From assembly GCA_018398765.1 (NCBI GenBank), contig JAHBMJ010003591.1, positions 6,816 to 58,074 of the forward strand: a stretch of DNA of 51,259 nucleotides, in the 5' to 3' direction. This DNA is from Chromera velia. Lineage: Eukaryota; Sar; Chromeraceae. The notes under the pieces are model-generated. The model saw only the letters and a list, made by a program, of their open reading frames with translations, was not told where the DNA came from and made no database searches. A program made the position numbers and the translations under genes. This document shows, piece after piece, positions 45,701 to 51,259 of this stretch. Every line of letters begins with the position of its first letter. The stretch's first letter is position 1.

Positions 45701-48700
45701 GCGGAACGAGGCCGCTTCATCATGAAAGTTCTTCTCTGCACATCATTCAATGCAGGTGAGTAGAGAGGGGTGGGAGCTTCTTACTGACAAAGAGCGTACC
45801 CTCCTTGACCGAGTGGAGGGCGCATTGCGAGAGAGGAAGGCCCGCAATCCACAGTTCGAAATGAACGGAGCAGGCAATTACTGGATTGTGAAACCGGCTG
45901 GAAAGTCCAGGGGAAGAGGCGTCAGACTGTTGAAGGACTTCGGTCAGTTAGTGAATCAATCAGTGAAGAAGTGGAGGGAGGCAGGCGGCGAATAGAGGAA
46001 GAGAGATCAAAAGTTGTCGATGATTCGCTTTCACCTGTATAGCACTACATGGTTGGGGGGGCAGTGGGAACGCGACACGGGGGACAGAACAGTTATGTGG
46101 CGGAGAAGCACGGAAAGAGAGAGTGAGACGGCACTGCACGTTCTGCTTCGGACTTCATGCGTCGGCGGCTACCGTAGAGACACCAAAAGCTTCACAAAAC
46201 GACAAAGAGAAAGACGGAGATATGCTGTGCTGTGTCTGGATCTGTGCATGTGTGTGTGCAGACGCCATCAAGGACGTCGCTGTGACTGGGCATGCATTTG
46301 CTTTCATACAGAATTCATACATACATAAAGTAAATTCTGTATGAAAGTAAATGCGCTCTGGATCTGTGTATGTGTGCAGACGCCATCAAGGACGTCGCTG
46401 TGACTAGGGAGGCCCACTTTGTTGTGCAAAAGTACATCGAGAACCCCTTGTTGGTCTCAGGCCGAAAGTTTGACATCAGGCAGTGGGTGTTGGTGTCTGA
46501 CTGGAATCCTCTGACGGTCTGGTTTTTCGAGTCCAATTACCTTCGGTCAGTCTGTCGAGCAGTCAGATGGTAGCATGAATTTTCGATCATTTGTGGGAAT
46601 GGATGCAAGCCTTGTCGCGACGAGAAGTTTGATTGATTCCGATGTGACCCTACACAGCAAAGTGAGTGAATGTATGTGAAGTCATTGAATGTCTGTCTAC
46701 CCAGTCAGTCTGTTTGAGACAAGATGTAGGATGAGAGGACCCGCTCCAGTTATCGCTGGCTCCCGTTGGGGCTTTCAAATGGAGAGGTTGTCCGGATATA
46801 TGAATGGATTTGCGGAGGGGTGTGCAAATTTCCTTGACTTTTTCGGGGAGGCAGACGTCATTTTTCCGCTCCGCTGCTTCTTGCTGCTTGCTTCTTGTTG
46901 CTTTTGTGCCTCATTGACTGTTTGCGTTTTTGACTGAGTTCCTGACTGCCTGCTTCATTGTTTCAGTGAGTGCTTTTCTTACGGCTTGACTGTCTGCTTG
47001 ACTTTTCGACGGAGTGCTTGCAGATTCAGTGCCGAGACCTACGATGTCGTGCAGTTCGACAACAGGTCTGCCTGTCTGTCTATCTAGTTTCTTTTGTGTG
47101 TTTGTTTTTCGCCTCGAAATTTCAGTTTCCACCGCAGTCTCGCTTGTGTGTGGGTGTTCGCTGGGTGGGCTGGGCGGGGGTGCTCGTGAGATGAATGTTG
47201 GACAGTTCCGCCGTTTTTGTGCTGCAGTGCTTCTCCAGACTCACGCCGCAGGAAAGTGCTTTTTGTAATGAAAATGTAAAAAGATGCCGTCACGTGTGGA
47301 TCTGTTCCTTAATTCCTGCAGGTTCTCTCACCTGACGAACAATTCTGTTGCGAAGTACTCGGAGAAGTTTGCTGACTGCGAGATTGAAGGGTGCATGATG
47401 TCAGGAGGGGACTTTGCGGACTTCCTGAAGGGATCCTGTGACGGCGAGGATGTGTACGCAAAACACATCATGCCGGCAATCAAACGCTACGTCTATTTCT
47501 CTCTTTCCTGCGCACAGGACATGGTTAGTTGATGAGCTCCAGTTGCAATCAGTGCATGCTGTTGCTCCGGGGTTCCTCCAGATAATGCGCAGTTGTGCTC
47601 TATTTATTTTTCTGCCTTTTGCTTCGTCATGACCCCTGGAGAGACCAGTGGGAAAGGAAGAGAGAAAAAGACAGAAGAAAAGCAGACGGAGAGGCAATAA
47701 AAAAAAAGACAAGCAATCCGGCCAAAGTGGACTCGCAAAGAAAAATGGCAGAGAGAATCAATCCCAAGAAAGAAGAAAGACACAGAGAAGGAAACGAAAA
47801 GAGGGATGGAAGTCAAGAAACGAACACAAGATGTGTCGGTGTCAGAAAAACAGTAAAAGGTGAGTCAAAAAACTCGGCTTTGCTTCTCTCGCACGCATAT
47901 TTTCTTATGTTCTTCCATACAAACATGCAATCCATTCACCTTGGTCTTCTTCTGTTCTCCCTTGCAGGTCGAGAACCGCAGGAACACCTTCGAACTTTAT
48001 GGGTGGGTCGGCGAAGAAGGACAGAAACAAAAAAAGCAACAATAACACTGACTCGCGTTCACATGTGCATTTTTTATTCATCTTTATTCTGCTAGACTAC
48101 GGTTTTTTTTTTTAAAATCATACCTTGCGTCTGTATCAAGAACACACCTCTGTCTGCCGTATATTTCACTTCTGCACTCGTTTTTGACTTCTCTGCTGAT
48201 GGGGATGTGCAGGTACGACTTTATGGTGGACGACAACCTGAACACCTGGTTGATCGAGATTAACTCATCGCCGGCAATGGACTACTCGACAAAGGTCAGG
48301 CAGGAAGGCGGGCAGGCAGCCACTAGGGAAAGCAGATAGCTTTTCAGTGTGTGCGTGCGTCACTACTTCTTTGCGGCCCACATTCTGTCGTTATCTGTTG
48401 CCATGAGAAGAGCGCGTTGTGCTCAAGGTATTTCAAAGACGTGGATAACAGTCCCGCTGCCATGATTGTGTCCTGTGCAGGTGACAAAACTGATGGTGAA
48501 GAAGGTGATGGAGGACGCAGTGAAAGTGATGGTGGATTACTACAGCGCCTCTTCGAAGAAGAGGGAGAGCGTTGACACAGGAGACTTCCAGATCCTCCAC
48601 AGAAGCAAGGTCGGCCTCTGTCCTTGTGTCTTTTTGTCGTTCTGTGTGTCTGCTCCCACAAAGCTGTTTGTTGCACAGGACTTCAACGCGACTGTCCCTT

Positions 48701-49185
48701 GATCAGTCTCTCTTTCCTTCCGTCGCACGTCCGCTAGCTGCAATGATGACATTGTGAGCTGCCATGCCAATACATCTCTTTTGGCTGTCTACCTGTTGTT
48801 GTTTTTGCAGCGTGCAATGGAGAGGCCTCCCGGATCTCTGGGCGTCTCCCTCCAGGTCGTGGGGGAGAAGCTGAGTGGGCTTCCGGGAAAGAAGAAAACG
48901 GAGAGGGCAGAAAAGGACAAGGAGAAGGCAAACAGCAAACAACAACAGCAACAAACGCAGGGTTCGGCAGAAAAGGAGAAAGAGAAGGAAAGTGCTCAGT
49001 CTCCCCAGACCTCCCCCGCATCTCCATCGGCTCTGCCATCCCCTTCAGCCTCCTCTCCGCAAGCAGGACCGACAAAGACGATGTCACCAAATCAGGTAAC
49101 GATAGGTATCCAGGTGGGAGCTGTCTGTCTCTCTCCTCATCGGAAACTGAAACCGCCTCGAGATCCACAACCGCCAGTAGAATGA
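37137..49185 (+). CDS. TTLL3: Tubulin tyrosine ligase-like protein, TTLL3/TTLL8 (glycylase) type, ~21 exons
   Basis: Probable ATP-dependent ligase that adds glycine to tubulin side chains in cilia. Phase-matched exons are 37137-38110, 38646-38733, 39073-40446 (holds the gap), 40882-40947, one from 41452 (end unclear), 41732-41858, 42265-42367, 42609-42699, 42920-42972, 43421-43518, 43727-44199, 44685-44825, 45154-45393, 45756-45942, 46380-46545, 47024-47065, 47322-47523, 47968-48002, 48213-48294, 48481-48609 and 48811-49185. Family landmarks in order are [19 protein letters not shown], a [13 protein letters not shown] segment, [10 protein letters not shown], the ATP-site strand [57 protein letters not shown] and [12 protein letters not shown]. 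The EIN and upstream D/R residues expected for Mg-ATP are present. A ~900-residue low-complexity N-terminal extension and a Lys/Ala/Glu insert (43727-44199) are unusual. Glycylase rather than glutamylase is by overall resemblance. Confidence 0.9.
38557..38590 (+). repeat. (CTGT)n in TTLL intron 1
   Basis: Eight or so CTGT units 60 bases before the acceptor at 38643-38645; more CTGT follows at 38625-38641. Confidence 0.9.
40101..40373. other. Assembly gap (273 N) inside a TTLL exon
   Basis: Flanked by GAGGAGGG on the left and a run of 13 G on the right. The coding frame differs by one base between the two sides, so the true length is not 273 or an intron is hidden. ORFs drawn across the gap are meaningless. 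Confidence 0.95.
41640..41728 (+). repeat. GACTG/GGCTGCCT tandem-like tract before a TTLL acceptor
   Basis: Repeated CTGACTGCCTGGC / TGAGTGGCTGACTG words end directly at the acceptor CAG of the exon 41732-41858. Confidence 0.75.
42706..42812 (+). repeat. (GT)n then (GA)n in a TTLL intron, next to the donor
   Basis: The GT run begins five bases after the GTCGGC donor at 42700, followed by GA repeats. Confidence 0.9.
44508..44555 (+). repeat. (GA)n microsatellite, TTLL intron
   Basis: AGAGAGAGGGAGAG-type purine tract in the intron 44200-44684. This is one of the few purine-sense tracts in the window. Confidence 0.9.
46236..46405 (+). mobile_element. 62-bp hairpin element flanked by ~50-bp direct repeats that duplicate a TTLL 3' splice site
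   Basis: The core is 46293-46354, from GCATTTGCTTTCATACAGAA to its inverse ending GTATGAAAGTAAATGC. The left direct repeat is 46236-46287 and the right is 46358-46405. Both read CTGGATCTGTG, a short TG tract, GCAG, then ACGCCATCAAGGACGTCGCT and GTGACT. The right copy is the real acceptor, since exon 46380-46545 joins 45942 in phase. The left copy keeps an intact CAG at 46259-46261 but its exon reading runs into the element and hits a stop at about 46342. The termini match the CPSF1 intron elements at 3191-3341. Confidence 0.85.
47595..47860 (+). other. Lys/Arg-rich open stretch inside a TTLL intron
   Basis: The intron 47524-47967 holds a purine-rich segment open in two frames and coding for lysine-rich sequence. 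The flanking exons join in phase without it and the conserved TTLL core is continuous, so it is probably intronic, although a retained-intron isoform is possible. Confidence 0.4.
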
Positions 49186-49960
49186 GTTCTTCCACACTTC
49201 ATGAAAGGAGAGCGGATGTTTTTTCAACATTTCGAGGTAAAGAATTCAACGCGTTGGGGCTCAAGGAAGAATGTTGCACACTCTAGAAACGGAGCAGGGA
49301 AGGAAAGAGGCCTGAAGTGGGAATGGGGGTCGGTGACATGGTTGTTCTTTGAGGAACGCCTCTTTTCTTTCCGTTTTTTGTCGCCGTCATTCTTATTTTT
49401 TGTTTTCTTCATACTTTTTCGCTTTATTCGCGTCAGCCCGCCAGCTTTCGAACATGAAAGCCAGGCTGAGTGTTTGTTGGTCGAGCATTTGATTGTTTGC
49501 ATTGACAATTGCTGCGTCGATCGGAAAAGAGATCGACGGCGGTTGGATTAATTCAGCCGAAAGGTGTTTCAAGGGCCAGATTTCGGAGCAAAGGAAACAA
49601 GGGGGTTAAAGGGATCGAGACGGGAACGTGTCGATCTAGTACCACTACCAGCCCCGGCGTGTCACCGCGTTGCACTGTCTCTCGGTGCCAGCAGTCGCAA
49701 GGCAATTCATATCAATGTATGACATAGTTGCACAAGTATACTGTACTACACTGTACTGTACTGTACTACTGTACTATGATATCTACACTGTACTGTACTA
49801 TTGTACTAGACCTTAAAAAAAAAATTCTTCTATTTCTAGCGTCCTAGCGGGTCTGAGACTCTTAATCTGCGTTAATGATACGTCAATGCTCTATCAACGT
49901 GTGCTAAGTTATGATATGGTAATGATGAATTACAGTGACTTAGGGAAAGCTTCCAAAACA
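49186..49960. other. TTLL 3' flank, no gene seen
   Basis: Mostly low-information sequence. At 49735-49810 a cluster of ACTGTACTGTACTACTGTAC words is largely self-complementary (GTAC core) and akin to the ATAGTAC words at 17120-17210. Confidence 0.45.
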
Positions 49961-49984
49961 ATTAAAACTATATGTTATACATAC

Positions 49985-51200
49985 ATACATATGTTATAGT
50001 TGCATCGCGTATTGCTCCCGCCTCCCACGCCCTGGGGGCTGTGTTTAGTCTGATTGCCAGCATGGGTCCCCTCAGTATAGATGCGCAGATGACTGTTTTT
50101 AGAGCGTGTTGGTCCCCTGTTGCACTGTACTGCCTCGAATGCTTCCCTCTTCATGATGCCGATCTTCTTGCAATCAATGCTTTGCAGCTCTGTTTTGCAT
50201 ACTGATCTGGCCGTCTGTCTGCTCACAGTCTTCGTTTGCCCTCCTTGTATATTTTTGGCCTGCTTCCTGTAAAAGCCCTGCTTTGCTTTAGAGTGGCCGA
50301 CTGGTAGTGCTCGCTCTCGCAAACCATGCACACCGTTCCCGCTGTAATGCTGCATGCCTAGAAAGGAAACAGTTGTCCAGAGTTTTCGAGAGCTTCCTTG
50401 CGGCTGCTTCGTTGGGCTGGTCTGGATTTTGTTTGTTCGTTGGAGGTGGGAGTGCCGCAACACCCTGGCACCAGCGGGCAGCAGCGACGGAGAGTTCAAG
50501 GCACCGGCTCTCTCTTCTTTAAGGGCAGAGCTAGACATGCAGTTGCGGAAGAGGTCTGCATGCAGTGGGCGGGGGCTATCGCTTCTTCATATTTTCCTCC
50601 TCTTACTAAGCTCACCCCCCTTCAACAAGCTTTTCCCTCCTCTCATTGTATGTTTATGTTTCTTTTGTGCAACAAATCCGCTTCTGATCTCCACTCCTTT
50701 TCTGTCCTCCCTCGATCTGCTCTCATAGTAACCGATGGCTCTCTGTTCGGTTTCTTACGTCTGCTCTCATTTAACCCACAAGGTGAAAGCAGTGCTTTGT
50801 CTGTTGAATGTAGCAACCACAAACTCTGTGTACATGATTCTTATATTCGGTGTGTTAATGATTTCATGTATAAACTTTCTTCATGTGCCAAGTGATTGGA
50901 TGAAAGAGAATTCTTACACTGCCTGGCTAAGCTGGAATCCATTAATTCAAATGATTGTAACTGTTCACTCCCCAGTGCAAGTACATCTGAACTCTTTATC
51001 CATAATGTCATTCAATTGCTTCTACGCTCGCATCCGGCCTATCTCTTTGATGCCTGTCTCCCAATTCTAGAAAGTGATTAACTGATCAACTCTACCGGCA
51101 ACTTAACAAACAACAACCATGCATGTATGTGCCGCCCGGGAGCTTAGCGCTCCAACTGGGGTTAGGCATCCTCTAACTAACTAACTAACTAACTAACTAA
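49985..51200 (+). mobile_element. LINE 3' fragment with (CTAA)n tail, copy 2
   Basis: Upstream of the part shared with copy 1, the frame reads ASHALGAVFSLIASMGPLSI, then DAQMTVFRACWSPVALYCLE and LLAINALQLCFAY before a stop. That is the pattern of the segment after the reverse transcriptase palm in LINE ORF2 proteins (thumb). The rest matches 19566-20490, including the final ILESD and stop at 51079-51081. The tail (CTAA)n is at 51173-51200. Several in-frame stops make it non-functional. Its 5' limit is not sharp. Confidence 0.7.
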
Positions 51201-51244
51201 CATAAATTCATATATCATTATTATAACAGTCTCAGCAGTCTATC

Positions 51245-51259
51245 CCCCCCCCCCCCCCC
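51245..51259 (+). repeat. poly-C at window end
   Basis: Fifteen C at the end of the window. Homopolymers of G or C also border the assembly gap, so this may mark a contig edge. Confidence 0.8.

Noticed and set aside
46262-46344. Exon starting from the first acceptor copy in the TTLL gene
   Set aside because: It reads into the hairpin element and stops within ~27 codons; the downstream copy keeps the conserved ligase frame.
47595-47860. Lys/Arg-rich ORF as a separate gene
   Set aside because: It sits inside a TTLL intron with phase-matched flanking exons, and its composition is low-complexity.

Overview
This is a nuclear window from a eukaryotic, probably algal protist. Genes are split by many small introns that end in a pyrimidine tract plus CAG and are full of (TG)n, (CTGT)n and (CT)n. 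Long AT-rich stretches between genes hold mobile-element relics. A tubulin glycylase-type gene implies cilia or a related microtubule array. Intron style, TGCATGC motifs and gene content would fit a photosynthetic alveolate such as a chromerid (Chromera or Vitrella). That placement is inference, because no diagnostic rRNA or plastid gene is present.

Layout. (1) 1-11.34 kb, plus strand: most of a CPSF160/CPSF1 gene, the large scaffold of the pre-mRNA cleavage and polyadenylation factor. Its 5' end lies before the window and its stop is at 11334-11336. (2) 11.34-26.7 kb: a gene-poor repeat block with a LINE 3' fragment, a hAT transposase C-terminus, an unidentified GKT-containing ORF, a clustered ~430-bp repeat family, a foldback element with a LINE nested in it, a ~70-bp minisatellite and a dispersed repeat pair. 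(3) 26.84-30.32 kb, plus: one long exon for a serine-rich protein with a C-terminal CxHG..C..CGG cysteine/histidine module. (4) 30.3-33.3 kb: AT-rich, with TIR elements of MITE type. (5) 36.50-33.30 kb, minus: a five-exon gene for a 354-residue type II membrane glycosyltransferase (alpha-1,4-galactosyltransferase/GT32 type), solved exon by exon. (6) 37.14-49.19 kb, plus: a TTLL3/TTLL8-type tubulin ligase of about 21 exons with an assembly gap at 40101-40373. (7) 49.2 kb to the end: a second 5'-truncated LINE ending in (CTAA)n.

Three things deserve attention. First, 60-63 bp hairpin elements sharing a ~20-bp inverted terminus sit in introns of both the CPSF1 and TTLL genes. Each is flanked by unusually long direct repeats (28 bp or ~50 bp), and in the TTLL gene the repeat duplicates a 3' splice site plus the first bases of the exon. 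They look like introner-type or microtransposon insertions. Second, 23 of 35 inferred 5' splice sites read GTCNG rather than GTRAG. Third, intronic TG tracts keep TG on the sense strand in genes of both orientations. All splice junctions are inferred from homology, GT/AG and reading phase; no transcript evidence is available here.
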